Assembly: GCA_019635435.1 (NCBI GenBank)
Contig: JAHBZM010000001.1
Coordinates: forward strand, 558,001 to 622,000
From: Ramlibacter sp.
Lineage (GTDB): Bacteria; Pseudomonadota; Gammaproteobacteria; Burkholderiales; Burkholderiaceae_C
Length of the DNA stretch: 64,000 nucleotides
Reading direction: 5' to 3'
Shown here: positions 1-8,447 of the stretch, piece by piece
Layout: every line of letters starts with the position of its first letter
Position numbering within the stretch: the stretch's first letter is position 1
Program-made: the position numbers and the translations under genes
The notes under the pieces: generated by a model
The model's input: the letters and a program-made list of their open reading frames with translations, nothing else
Databases searched by the model: none
Told to the model about the DNA's origin: nothing

Positions 1-2
1 TG

Positions 3-83
3 ACGCGGCCCGTGACCGTCAATGCCGACCCCCGGCTGGCCGCCATCGCCAGCGGTTCGGGCTGGGAAATGCTCCGCTTTTGA
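3..83 (+). CDS. C-terminal end of a probable HAD-family phosphatase (partial)
   Basis: The open frame entering from the left edge encodes 26 residues and stops at TGA 81-83. The visible tail has the pattern PVTVNADPRLAAIA followed by GWEMLRF. HAD-IB (SerB-like) phosphatases often end in a similar way, with 'P-V-x-x-N-P-D-P-x-L-x-x-x-A' and then a 'GW' strand. The identification rests on this short tail alone. The last codons and the stop lie inside a copy of the dispersed ~70-bp repeat (67-134), so the natural C terminus may have been replaced. Confidence 0.4.
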   Translation, partial: TRPVTVNADPRLAAIASGSGWEMLRF

Positions 84-134
84 TAGCGCACAGTGGCCGC
101 CCCGCCTGGACTCCAGCCCTTTTTGGCTTGAAAC
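67..134 (-). repeat. Dispersed ~70-bp repeat, copy A
   Basis: On the minus strand this copy carries the core GGCTGGAGTCCAGG, then GGGGCGGCCA and a GCTAT..AAAA..AGC 3' part. The same layout is found at 10271, 18317, 51811, 59991 and 63041. It lies between two convergent genes and contains the last codons of the left-hand one. Confidence 0.8.
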
Positions 135-143
135 CCGCGGGTT

Positions 144-1373
144 TCAGCGGTTTTCGCCGAGCCAGCGCCGCAGCGGCGCGTACACCTCGGGCCGGTTGAG
201 CAGTTTCAGGTGGTTGATGCCGTAGCCCACCCACTGGTGGCTGGCCGGAAAGTCCAGCGTGCGCGCCGCATCGGCGTGGCGGCCCAGGGCGCTATCCAGC
301 GGCACCAGGCCATCACCGAGCAGGCGGTCCTTCAGGTCGCGCCGCTCCTCGCCCACGCTGGCAGCCGCGGTGTAGCAACGCACGCCGGGGGGCAGCGGCA
401 GGTGCTGGCGCCGGTCGGGGCCGCGCTCGAAGCGGTCGCGGCCCACCCAGTCCTCGTCCACCAGGTTGCCGTGGCGCAGGTCGGTGATGCCCGCGCTGCG
501 CACCTTGCCCAGCCGCGCAAATGGCGCGGCATAGGGCGCCGCGCCCAGCACGATGTCGACCCAGTTGCCGGCGCGCTCCAGCGGCGCGCCGTGGTGCGGC
601 GAGCCCAGAAACACCATGTCATCGACCTGCGCCGGCCAGCGGTGGCCGGCCTGCGCGCCATAGTGCCAGGCGCTGCGCAGCACCAGCCCGCCCATGCTGT
701 GGCCCACCAGCGCCAGCCGCTGCACCGCGTGCGGCCACTGCTCGAGCAGTTGCTCCAGCTGCGTGGCCAGCGCGCGGCCGTTCAGCGAGATGTGCAGGCC
801 CGTGTTGTAGTGCAGGTACAGCGGCGTGAAGCCCAGGTCGCGCGCCAGCGCCGCGCCATGGTCGTGGCCCTCGCGCAGCCACTGCCGGTCGTTCATGCAC
901 AGGCCGTGCACCAGCACCAGCAGCCGGCCGTTGGCGCGCGGCAGTTGCGCGGCCAGCGCGGCGCGCTTCAGTTCCAGCGCCTGGCCCTCGCGGCGCAGCG
1001 TCATGGGCGTGGCCAGCGGGTTGCCGGTGCTCACCAGGTAGTCGCCCAGCACGCCGTTGAGCGCGGCCACGATGGCCTCGCGCTCCGGCCCCGAGTCGCC
1101 CGCATCGAGCACCGGTGCCAGCGCCGGGGTCAGCAGGCCCAGCAGCGCGTCAATGCTGCCACCGGCCACGCGGGTCACGCCGCGCACCGTCTTGTAGACC
1201 AGCCCGGTGATGCCGCTGGTGCGCTGGCTCGCCGAGGCTGCGCCCAGGCCCGGCGCCCGCGCGATCCGCTCGTGCATGGCCTCCACCAGGTCGGTCAGGC
1301 CCAGGGTGGCGTCGGTGGCCAGGCGCGCCGCGCCGCGAATGTCGGTGCTTTGCAGTGGCAGGCGTGGGGGCAT
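144..1373 (-). CDS. Alpha/beta-hydrolase (lipase/esterase-like), 409 aa
   Basis: Predicted serine hydrolase. The nucleophile elbow GHSMGG is at residues 224-229 (S226), and an oxyanion-type HGLCMN motif begins at about residue 156. A late D in LGDGLVPLDSAL and an H in the SHQW/INHL region can complete the triad. The N-terminal ~145 residues are helical and not part of the hydrolase core. I chose ATG 1373 because the frame upstream of it is low-complexity and overlaps the divergent ABC gene. No clear signal peptide is seen. The fold resembles the PGAP1/lecithin-acyltransferase-like lipases, but the substrate cannot be read from the sequence. It is divergent from the ATPase gene at 1449. Confidence 0.8.
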   Translation of the reverse strand: MPPRLPLQSTDIRGAARLATDATLGLTDLVEAMHERIARAPGLGAASASQRTSGITGLVYKTVRGVTRVAGGSIDALLGLLTPALAPVLDAGDSGPEREAIVAALNGVLGDYLVSTGNPLATPMTLRREGQALELKRAALAAQLPRANGRLLVLVHGLCMNDRQWLREGHDHGAALARDLGFTPLYLHYNTGLHISLNGRALATQLEQLLEQWPHAVQRLALVGHSMGGLVLRSAWHYGAQAGHRWPAQVDDMVFLGSPHHGAPLERAGNWVDIVLGAAPYAAPFARLGKVRSAGITDLRHGNLVDEDWVGRDRFERGPDRRQHLPLPPGVRCYTAAASVGEERRDLKDRLLGDGLVPLDSALGRHADAARTLDFPASHQWVGYGINHLKLLNRPEVYAPLRRWLGENR

Positions 1374-1448
1374 GGGGGTTCCTGGCGGGTGGAGGGCTGC
1401 CTGCAGTGTGCCACTGCGCCGGCCGCGCGCTGGTGCAAGATACCCGGC

Positions 1449-2090
1449 ATGAGCCCACCGCCCGCCGTCCTTGCCGTTGAGCATCTGAGTTTTGGCTACC
1501 CGCAGGGCTACCCGCAGCGCCCGCTGTTCACCGACTGGTCTGTGCGCCTCACGCCCGGCATGACGCTGGTCTGTGGGGGTGACGGCGCCGGCAAGTCCAC
1601 GCTGCTGCGCCTGCTGGCGGGCGTGCTGCCGCCGCAGCGGGGTGACATCACCCTCAACGGCCTGCGGCTGGCCGACCACCCCGAGGCGTGGCGCCAGCAG
1701 GTGTTCTGGGTGGACCCGCGCGCCGACGGCTGCGACGAACTCACGCCCGGCGACTGCCTGGCCCGGATGGCGCAGCGGCATCCCGGGTTTCAGCACGATG
1801 CACTGGATGACCTGATCGAAGGCCTGTCACTGGCGCCGCACATGGACAAGCGCCTGTTCATGCTGTCCACTGGCAGCCGCCGCAAGGTCTGGCTGGCCGC
1901 GGCCTTTGCCTGCGGCGCGGCAGTCACGCTGCTGGACGACCCGTTTGCGGCGCTGGACCGGCCCTCGGTGGCGTTTGTGACCGCGCGGCTGCAGGACGCT
2001 GCGGGGCACCCGTCCCGCGCCTGGGTGGTGACGGGCTATGAGGCGCCGGCCGGCGTGCCGCTGGCCGCCACCGTGGACCTGGGGGACTGA
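1449..2090 (+). CDS. ABC transporter ATP-binding protein (stand-alone), 213 aa
   Basis: A complete ABC ATPase domain: Walker A GGDGAGKST near residues 39-47, a signature-like LSTGSRRKVWLAAAF and Walker B VTLLDDPFAALD. At 213 aa it is one nucleotide-binding domain of the CcmA-like short type. The signature starts LSTGS instead of the usual LSGGQ. No permease or binding protein is adjacent, so its partner is unknown. It is transcribed away from the hydrolase at 1373 with about 75 bp between the start codons. Confidence 0.8.
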   Translation: MSPPPAVLAVEHLSFGYPQGYPQRPLFTDWSVRLTPGMTLVCGGDGAGKSTLLRLLAGVLPPQRGDITLNGLRLADHPEAWRQQVFWVDPRADGCDELTPGDCLARMAQRHPGFQHDALDDLIEGLSLAPHMDKRLFMLSTGSRRKVWLAAAFACGAAVTLLDDPFAALDRPSVAFVTARLQDAAGHPSRAWVVTGYEAPAGVPLAATVDLGD

Positions 2091-2126
2091 GCGCCCCGGC
2101 ACCCTGGCACCCCGGCGCGGGCCGCG

Positions 2127-2324
2127 TCAGTGCGCGCCGGCCTCCAGGTAGGCGCGTGCACTGGTGGCAATCACGCGGCGGGCCTGGGCCATCAGGTCGG
2201 CGCGCTGAGGGTGGTGCGCGGCGGCGGCCGGAAAGGGCCAGATGCGCTGGCCCGGCAGCCGGGTGGGGTGGAAGGTGGCGGGCGCCCGCGGGGTGCCAGG
2301 GCGCGGTGTCTGTGAAAGCTGCAT
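2127..2324 (-). CDS. Small hypothetical protein, 65 aa
   Basis: A short frame starting at ATG 2324, preceded by a GGGGA ribosome-binding site 4-5 nt upstream. The product is Pro/Ala/Arg-rich in its first half and ends in a helix of the type ADLMAQARRVIATSARAYLEAGAH. I do not recognise a family. The good ribosome-binding site, the placement between genes and a protein-like ending support it as real. Confidence 0.5.
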   Translation of the reverse strand: MQLSQTPRPGTPRAPATFHPTRLPGQRIWPFPAAAAHHPQRADLMAQARRVIATSARAYLEAGAH

Positions 2325-2372
2325 CAAGATTCCCCTGTTTTTGTCGTGGGGAATCATACCCAAAGACTGTAT

Positions 2373-3221
2373 TTACGTACAGTAACCGGGGGTGTCCTGG
2401 AGCCGTTGGGCAAAGAACGCCAGGATCTCGTCGCGCGCTGCCCGCGTGGGCTGGCCGGCCTCGTCAATCAGGTGCGCCGTGACCACGCTGTGCGGGCTGG
2501 CCACCACCTGGTCAAAGAATGGCGGCGTGACCGGGTTGGCGGCGCTGTCGGGCAGCACGCGGGCCACAAAGCGCGGGCCCAGCGCCTGGCTGAACGCCGC
2601 GAAGCGCTGGGCCCGGCAGTGCCTGTCGCCTTCAAAGCGGTAGGCCATGACCGTCAGGTCGTCGCGCTCCAGGCGCTCGCGCACGGCGCTCAGCTCGGCC
2701 GGGTCCATGGCCATGCCGGCCGGGTCGTTCATGGGCAATGAAGGCTGGCACATCACCGGCGCCAGCAGCGCGGGCTCCAGCGTCATCGACAGCGCAAAGT
2801 TGCCGGTGAAGCACATGCCGATGGCGCCCACGCCCGGGCCGCCGCATTCGCCATGGGCCAGGCGCGCCAGGGCCCGCAGCCACTGCGTGACCGGGCTCGA
2901 TTCATTGGCGGCCATGGCGCGGAACTCCGCGCTCACGCAGGCCCGTTTGAACACCGCAATGCCTTCTTCCACGCCGGGCACCGCGCCGTCACGACCGAAC
3001 AGCGAGGGCATGTACACGCTGAAGCCCGCGTCGCGCACCCAGCGCGCAAAGCGCGCCACATGGGGGCTGATGCCGGGCATCTCGGTCATCACGATCACCG
3101 CCGGGCCGCTGCCGGCCACGTGCACGACCTTGGTCGCGCCGTCCAGCGTGATGCTGCGGTGGGAAAAGTCGTCCAGCGGGTCGTCGCGCAGGGTGTCGGG
3201 GGTCATGGGGGTGGTCATCAA
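2373..3221 (-). CDS. Dienelactone hydrolase family protein, 282 aa
   Basis: Alpha/beta-hydrolase of the dienelactone hydrolase (carboxymethylenebutenolidase) family. The cysteine nucleophile elbow is G-M-C-F-T-G with C137. E47 in MTEMPG sits where the family keeps the glutamate that activates the cysteine. A late His in the SPHSVVTAHL segment may complete the triad. Family members open lactone rings in chloroaromatic breakdown, but many paralogues act on other esters, so the substrate is not assigned. It is divergent from the AraC-type regulator at 3300, which probably controls it. Confidence 0.82.
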   Translation of the reverse strand: MMTTPMTPDTLRDDPLDDFSHRSITLDGATKVVHVAGSGPAVIVMTEMPGISPHVARFARWVRDAGFSVYMPSLFGRDGAVPGVEEGIAVFKRACVSAEFRAMAANESSPVTQWLRALARLAHGECGGPGVGAIGMCFTGNFALSMTLEPALLAPVMCQPSLPMNDPAGMAMDPAELSAVRERLERDDLTVMAYRFEGDRHCRAQRFAAFSQALGPRFVARVLPDSAANPVTPPFFDQVVASPHSVVTAHLIDEAGQPTRAARDEILAFFAQRLQDTPGYCT

Positions 3222-3299
3222 GGGTTCTGGCTTGTATTGGAACGCCAGCCCCGCCAGAATGGCAGTGTCGTTTTTGACAGTTTCAGGGCTTAATCAGAC

Positions 3300-4280
3300 A
3301 TGCATGATTTCACCGTGGTGGTGCTGGAAGGGGCCTACGCCAGCAGCGTGGCCGTCACGCTGGACATGCTGGCCGCGGCCAGCGCGCTGGCCGCGCGCGC
3401 GGGCGTGGCCGCGCCGCGTTGGCGGGTGGGCTCGCTGGTCGGCGGCCCCGTGGCATTGCAAGGCGGCATGGCCGTGCCCACGCTCAAGCTGCCGCAACGC
3501 GCTCGCGGCGACCGCTCCACCTGGGTGCTGCCCGGCCTGGCCACAAACACGCCCGCGCTGCTGAACGCGCGCCTGGCGCAAGCCGATGCCACTGGCGTGG
3601 TGGCCGCGCTGGCGCGCCACGCCCGCCAGGGCGGGGCGGTGGCGGCGTCGTGCTCGGCGGTGTTCCTGTTGCAGGCGGCCGGCCTGCTGGCGGGCCGGCG
3701 CGCCACCACCACCTGGTGGCTGGCGCCGCTGCTGCAACAGCTGGAACCGGCCTGCCAGGTGGACGCTGACCGCATGGTCTGCGCCGATGGGCCCGTGGTC
3801 ACGGCCGGCGCCGCCATGGCCCAGACCGACCTGATGCTGCATCTGCTGCGCGAGCGCTGTGGCGCTGCGCTGGTGGCGTCGCTGGGCCGCATCCTGCTGC
3901 TCGACGCGCGCCAGGCCCAGGCGCCTTTCATCGTGCCCGAGCTCATGGCCAGCGGCAGCGCGCTGGTGGCGCGGCTGGCGCAGCGGGTGGAGGCCGCGCT
4001 GCCGGCCCCGCCCGCGGTGAGCGTGCTGGCCAGCGAGCTGTGCATGTCCGAGCGCACGCTGGCGCGCCATGTGCGCCGCGCCACCGGCAAGGGCACGCTC
4101 GCGCTGGTGCAAAGCGTGCGCCTGCGCCGCGCCCGCGCGCTGCTGGAGGGCAGCCGCATGACGGTGGACCAGGTGGCCGAGGCCGTGGGTTACCAGGACG
4201 CGACGGCGCTGCGGCGGATGATGCGCAAGGCCGTGGGGGTGAATCCGGGGCGGTACCGGGGGGGGTTGGCAGGAGGCTGA
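3300..4280 (+). CDS. AraC-family regulator with DJ-1/PfpI-like N-terminal domain (GlxA/FtrA type), 326 aa
   Basis: Residues ~1-190 form a class I glutamine-amidotransferase-like (DJ-1/PfpI) sensor domain. An AASCSAVFLLQAAGLL nucleophile-elbow-like segment is present, with C at the elbow. Residues ~225-325 carry the two helix-turn-helix units of AraC/XylS proteins, visible as LCMSERTLARHVRRATG and then VDQVAEAVGYQDATALRRMMRKAVG. The layout is that of GlxA/FtrA regulators. It starts 78 bp from the divergent dienelactone hydrolase gene, its likeliest target. Confidence 0.88.
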   Translation: MHDFTVVVLEGAYASSVAVTLDMLAAASALAARAGVAAPRWRVGSLVGGPVALQGGMAVPTLKLPQRARGDRSTWVLPGLATNTPALLNARLAQADATGVVAALARHARQGGAVAASCSAVFLLQAAGLLAGRRATTTWWLAPLLQQLEPACQVDADRMVCADGPVVTAGAAMAQTDLMLHLLRERCGAALVASLGRILLLDARQAQAPFIVPELMASGSALVARLAQRVEAALPAPPAVSVLASELCMSERTLARHVRRATGKGTLALVQSVRLRRARALLEGSRMTVDQVAEAVGYQDATALRRMMRKAVGVNPGRYRGGLAGG

Positions 4281-4438
4281 GGGAACGACGGCCCCTTTAC
4301 AACCGAGCACAACCGAGCTCTCAAAAAGCTGGGATGTGAAACGTTTAGTATTCGCATCTTCGTTGTGTGCGGGTCACAAGGCCCCGACATGACGATCCAG
4401 AGCCGAAATGGCGAATTCCACGAACGAAGGAGGATCGA

Positions 4439-4999
4439 TTGAACTTCACCCAAATCACTGGCCTGCTGGTGACCGCTGCCCTGATGGGAGGATGCGCGGG
4501 CCCAAACACCGGTGCGCCAAAAACCGCCTTTGCCAAGCGCGTAGATCTGCAGGATGGCAAGCGGGCGCGAGAGGCCAATGTCGCAATATCCGCATTCCTG
4601 GGGATGTATCGCGTGGTGGACTCGCGCATCAACAGCGCAGGAGTGGATGCTGCAGCTGTTGTGTTGCTCGCGGGTGTTCCCACTTTGCGCCTGTGGCGCC
4701 AGGGCGGGGCGGAATTGGCGGTCGAACTGCAGGCAAATGACTGTGCTGGCGATGTCGTCAATAGTTTCTCCCAGGACATGTACCTTGCCTGCTTCGGCAG
4801 CAGCTTGTACTCGAACAGAAAGCCTTTTTTCTCGGTTTCACGCGTGACAAGGCCCGTGGTTGAGAAGTCAGGTTCACTGATCCCTGCATACGAACCCATG
4901 ACCGTTGCGCAAGGCTATTTGATCCGCTATGACCTTGGTGACCCCTATGGGCGCACCATTCCGCTTGCCGTGCTGAGGAAAGAAGGAGGTGCCCAATGA
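4439..4999 (+). CDS. Small lipoprotein, 186 aa, TTG start
   Basis: A strong ribosome-binding site (AAGGAGG, 4427-4433) sits five bases before TTG 4439. Starting there gives a short lipoprotein signal ending in the lipobox L-M-G-G-C. The longer in-frame start would put a charged leader in front of the signal, so TTG is preferred. The mature protein has no recognised domain and is predicted to be anchored in the envelope. Its last codons overlap the next lipoprotein gene by 4 bp (ATGA), so the two are translationally coupled and probably act together. Confidence 0.7.
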   Translation: MNFTQITGLLVTAALMGGCAGPNTGAPKTAFAKRVDLQDGKRAREANVAISAFLGMYRVVDSRINSAGVDAAAVVLLAGVPTLRLWRQGGAELAVELQANDCAGDVVNSFSQDMYLACFGSSLYSNRKPFFSVSRVTRPVVEKSGSLIPAYEPMTVAQGYLIRYDLGDPYGRTIPLAVLRKEGGAQ

Positions 5000-5547
5000 G
5001 GTTCATGCGCCTGCTGTCTCTGGCTTCGCTGGCCGCAACGCTCTGTGCCTGCGGCAACATCCAGACGATCAAGTCGTTCTCCACGCCTTACCAGGAACCG
5101 GCCCAAGGCGCGCGTGCGCGCATCCGTGTACTGTCTGACGGCATGGTGCGCGCCGTGCCCAACAGCGCCTGTGTGGATTGGCGCCTGGAAGGGGCCGGCG
5201 TCATGGCCAGCCCTACCAAAGGGTTCGCCAACATGAACAATCGCAAGCTAGGCATGCCGCAAAGCGCGGCCCAGACGCTGGTTGCACAAAGCCACTTTGC
5301 CTCAACAGAACTGTATGTGCCCGCAGGCCGGCCCCTTGTGCTGGACTACCTGAGTCAGGGCAATGGCAGCTATCAGTGCTTTGTGCGCCGGACTTTTGTG
5401 CCGGCTGAAGGGCGGGACTACGAGGCGGTGTTCTGGCAGGAGGGGAGCGTTTGCCGGTTTCGGGTCGGCACAATCAGCGAGGCTGCGACGCCTGAAGCCG
5501 TAGCGCTGGCTCCGGCAGGTCTTTGCCGCGCTTCAGACAATCTGTGA
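4996..5547 (+). CDS. Small lipoprotein, 183 aa
   Basis: The signal peptide MRFMRLLSLASLAATLCAC ends in a lipobox-like L-C-A-C, so C19 is the likely lipidated residue. The mature part contains several Cys and a beta-rich sequence without a recognised family. It is coupled to the upstream lipoprotein through an ATGA overlap. The function is unknown; both proteins would sit in the cell envelope. Confidence 0.68.
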   Translation: MRFMRLLSLASLAATLCACGNIQTIKSFSTPYQEPAQGARARIRVLSDGMVRAVPNSACVDWRLEGAGVMASPTKGFANMNNRKLGMPQSAAQTLVAQSHFASTELYVPAGRPLVLDYLSQGNGSYQCFVRRTFVPAEGRDYEAVFWQEGSVCRFRVGTISEAATPEAVALAPAGLCRASDNL

Positions 5548-5611
5548 GGCGGTCTGGCGCCACGCGCCAGACCTTGTCCACCCTGTGAGCTAGCGCCGCC
5601 CAGGCAACGCT

Positions 5612-5627
5612 TGGCACGCCCCTTGCA
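5612..5627 (+). promoter_or_regulatory. Sigma-54 (RpoN) promoter of the nitrogen locus
   Basis: TGGCACGCCCCTTGCA fits the RpoN consensus TGGCACG-N4-TTGCW in every conserved position, with the -24 GG (5613-5614) and -12 GC (5625-5626) ten bases apart. Transcription would begin near 5638, shortly before atzF at 5661. Such promoters need an enhancer-binding activator, typically NtrC for nitrogen-scavenging genes. Confidence 0.85.
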
Positions 5628-5631
5628 TCTC

Positions 5632-5647
5632 ATCTTGGATACAAGAT
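5632..5647 (+). promoter_or_regulatory. Putative operator: perfect inverted repeat over the start site
   Basis: ATCTTG-GATA-CAAGAT is a perfect 6-bp inverted repeat with a 4-nt spacer, placed on the predicted transcription start. The TTG....CAA core is of the kind bound by FCD-type GntR repressors, and such a regulator ends this locus (19857). The link is inferred. Confidence 0.5.
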
Positions 5648-5660
5648 TGGATGCTCAAAG

Positions 5661-7379
5661 ATGGTGCAAGCCGGAATCTCTGCCAGTGAAACGCCCAGCC
5701 CGGTGCAGCCCGCCACGGGCTTGGCGCCGCAGGCCTGGATTTCACGGGCCGATCCGCCCCTGAAGGGCGCCGCAAACGGGCCGCTCGCGGGCCTGGTGTT
5801 TGCGGCCAAGGACAACATCGACGCCGCCGGCCTGCCCACCACCGCGGCCTGCCCGGCCTTCAGCTACGACCCCGCCCAACACGCCACCGTGGTGCAGCGC
5901 CTGCTCGGCGCGGGTGCGGCGCTGGCCGGCAAGACCAACCTCGACCAGTTTGCCTGCGGGCTCAATGGCACGCGCTCGCCTTACGGTGCGGTGCCCAACG
6001 CCTTCAACCCCGCCTATGTGTCTGGCGGTTCCAGTTCGGGCTCGGCCTACGTGGTCGCCACGGGGCAGGTGGACTTTTCACTGGGCACGGACACGGCCGG
6101 TTCGGGCCGCGTGCCGGCCGGCCTGAACAACATCGTGGGCATCAAGCCCTCGCGTGGGCTCATCAGCGCGCGCGGCGTGGTGCCGGCCGCGCAGGGGGTG
6201 GACTGTGTGTCCATCTTCGCGCGCACCGTGGCGGTGGCCGTGAAGGCGCTGGAGGCAGCCCTGGGCTACGACGCGCAAGACCCGTATTCACGCCCGCTGC
6301 AGCTGGCAGGGGCGCCGTTCCCGTCCGCGCTGCGCGTTGGCATTCCGTCGGTGCTGGACTTCTGTGGCGACGCGGCGGCCGAAGCCGCCTTTGGCGAAGC
6401 CGTCACGCGGCTGCGCCAGCTTGGTGCACAGCCCGTACCCGTGGACTTCACCCCGCTGGCCGAGGCGGCGCGCCTGCTCTATGAAAGCGCCTTGGTGGCC
6501 GAGCGCTACACCGCGATCCGCGCCTTCTTTGACGCCCACGAAGCCGAGGTCATGGAGCCCGTGCGCAGCATCATTGCCAGCGGCCGTGCCTACAGCGCCG
6601 CCGACCTGTACGAGGCCCAGACGCAGCTGCGCGCGCTCGGCCAGCAGGCCGCGGCCCTGTGGAACGCGATGGACGTGCTGCTGGTGCCCACCGCCCCCAC
6701 GCACTACACCATTGCGGCCATGCAGGCCGACCCGGTGGCCCTCAACCGCAACCTGGGCGCCTACACCAACTTCGTGAACCTGCTGGACTACGCGGCCATT
6801 TCGGTGCCCAGCGCGATCCGGCCCGACGGCCTGCCGTTTGGCATCACCTTCATCGGCCCCTGCGGGAGCGACTGGCAGCTGGCCGGGCTGGGCCAGCGCT
6901 ACCACCATGCCACCGGCCTCACGCAGGGGGCCACCGGCCAGCCACTGCCCGCGCCGCAGCCCATCGCCGGGCTGCGGGCCGAGCCCATGGTGCAGGTCGC
7001 CGTGGTGGGCGCCCACCTGGCGGGCATGCCGCTCAACAGCCAGCTCACCGAACGCGGCGCCACGCTGGTGCGCGCCACCGAAACCGCGCCCGACTACCGC
7101 TTCTTTGCCCTGCCCGGCACCGTGCCGCCCAAGCCCGGCCTGCTGCGTGTGCCCGAAGGCACGGGGGGCCGCATTGCCGTGGAAATCTGGCAGATGCCCG
7201 CGGCCCGTTACGGCTCGTTCGTGGCGCTCGTTCCCGCGCCGCTGGGCATTGGCACGCTCACGCTGGCCGACGGCTCCAGCGTGCAGGGCTTTGTCTGCGA
7301 GTCGCTGGCCACCCAGGGCGCGCAGGACATCACCCACCTTGGCGGCTGGCGCGCCTACATCGCGTCGCTCCAGCGCTGA
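5661..7379 (+). CDS. atzF: Allophanate hydrolase (amidase signature family), 572 aa
   Basis: Hydrolyses allophanate (urea-1-carboxylate) to ammonia and CO2, the last step of cyanuric acid, biuret and urea-carboxylase pathways. The amidase-signature triad is visible: K50 (FAAKDN), the cis-Ser in SGGSSSGSA (121-129) and S148 in GTDTAGSGR. The extra C-terminal domain (about 450-572) matches the length of AtzF and of DUR1,2-type allophanate hydrolases, which distinguishes it from ordinary ~470-aa amidases. It is the first gene after the sigma-54 promoter, and the following genes run on the same strand with small gaps. Confidence 0.93.
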   Translation: MVQAGISASETPSPVQPATGLAPQAWISRADPPLKGAANGPLAGLVFAAKDNIDAAGLPTTAACPAFSYDPAQHATVVQRLLGAGAALAGKTNLDQFACGLNGTRSPYGAVPNAFNPAYVSGGSSSGSAYVVATGQVDFSLGTDTAGSGRVPAGLNNIVGIKPSRGLISARGVVPAAQGVDCVSIFARTVAVAVKALEAALGYDAQDPYSRPLQLAGAPFPSALRVGIPSVLDFCGDAAAEAAFGEAVTRLRQLGAQPVPVDFTPLAEAARLLYESALVAERYTAIRAFFDAHEAEVMEPVRSIIASGRAYSAADLYEAQTQLRALGQQAAALWNAMDVLLVPTAPTHYTIAAMQADPVALNRNLGAYTNFVNLLDYAAISVPSAIRPDGLPFGITFIGPCGSDWQLAGLGQRYHHATGLTQGATGQPLPAPQPIAGLRAEPMVQVAVVGAHLAGMPLNSQLTERGATLVRATETAPDYRFFALPGTVPPKPGLLRVPEGTGGRIAVEIWQMPAARYGSFVALVPAPLGIGTLTLADGSSVQGFVCESLATQGAQDITHLGGWRAYIASLQR

Positions 7380-7425
7380 ACCCTTCATCCATCCGACTCA
7401 CTTTCACCACCCTCAGGAGAATTCC

Positions 7426-8445
7426 ATGACCCAAGCCAACACCTCCAAGCCGCGCCTGGCCACCGCCTCACGCCGCCAACTGTTGCAAGCAGGTGCCGCC
7501 ACCGCGGCGCTGGGCATCCTGGGCGCACCGGCCATCGTGCGCGCCCAGTCCGGCCCCAAGATCCGCATTGGCTACTGGCCCATCGCGGCCGGCCTGCCGT
7601 TCTACTCGGCCGTGGAACTGGGCTACTTCAAGGAAGCCGGCCTGAACGTGGAAGTGCTGAAGTTCGCGGGCGCCCAGCAGATCATGGAAGCCATGCTCTC
7701 CGACCGCTGCGACGGCAGCGCCAACGGCACCGGCTCGGCCAACATTGCCGTGGGCGAAATCGCGCAGCCCGGCACCTACAAGATCTTCTGCTCCAACCCC
7801 AGCAACGCCAAGAACGTGCTCGATGAAGTCATCGTGCCCGTGGCCAGCACCGCCAAGGTCATGGCCGACCTCAAGGGCAAGCGCATTGCCAGCGGCCCCG
7901 GCATCCAGAACGTGACGCTGGCCAAGACCGTGCTCGAGCGCGGCGGTGCCACCGGCGCCACCGTGGTGGAGCTGCCGATTGGCCAGCATGTGGCCGCGCT
8001 GGCGGCGGGCCAGGTCGATGGCGCCTACACGCTGGAGCCCACGGGCACCATCGGGCGCCTGAACGGCAGCACCCGCACGCTGGAAGCCGGCGTGATCGCG
8101 CGCTATGTGCTGGGCGACCCGATGGCGCCCTGGTTTGGCGGCTCGGCCTCGCTCACCTCCAGCTTCATCAAGCAGCACCCTGAAGAAGCCAAGAAGTTCA
8201 TCACCGCCTACGGCAAGGGCGTGGCCTACGTGCGCAGCAAGTCCACCGAGGCACGCCAGTACCTCAAGGGTTACACCGCCATCGAAGGCGCGCTCACCAG
8301 CGAAGTGCCACTGGCCGCCTACACCATGTACAACGAGTTCACCCCGGCCGACGTGGCGCATTTCCAGAAGTTCTTTGACCTGTTCACCGAAAAGGGCGTG
8401 TTCTCCAAGCGCCTCATGGTGGACTCCATGCTCTACAAGGGCTGA
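7426..8445 (+). CDS. ABC transporter substrate-binding protein (SsuA/TauA/NMT1-like), 339 aa
   Basis: Periplasmic binding protein of the nitrate/sulfonate/taurine class. A twin-arginine-like signal (SRRQLLQAGAATAALG, cut near AQS) leads the protein. The mature part begins KIRIGYWPIAAGLPFYSAVELGYFKE, the usual fold start of this class. ATG 7426 follows AGGAGA. It forms an operon with the permease (8448) and ATPase (9281). Because amide-hydrolase genes surround it, the ligand is probably a urea-like or ring-nitrogen compound, not a sulfonate. Confidence 0.88.
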   Translation: MTQANTSKPRLATASRRQLLQAGAATAALGILGAPAIVRAQSGPKIRIGYWPIAAGLPFYSAVELGYFKEAGLNVEVLKFAGAQQIMEAMLSDRCDGSANGTGSANIAVGEIAQPGTYKIFCSNPSNAKNVLDEVIVPVASTAKVMADLKGKRIASGPGIQNVTLAKTVLERGGATGATVVELPIGQHVAALAAGQVDGAYTLEPTGTIGRLNGSTRTLEAGVIARYVLGDPMAPWFGGSASLTSSFIKQHPEEAKKFITAYGKGVAYVRSKSTEARQYLKGYTAIEGALTSEVPLAAYTMYNEFTPADVAHFQKFFDLFTEKGVFSKRLMVDSMLYKG

Positions 8446-8447
8446 GC

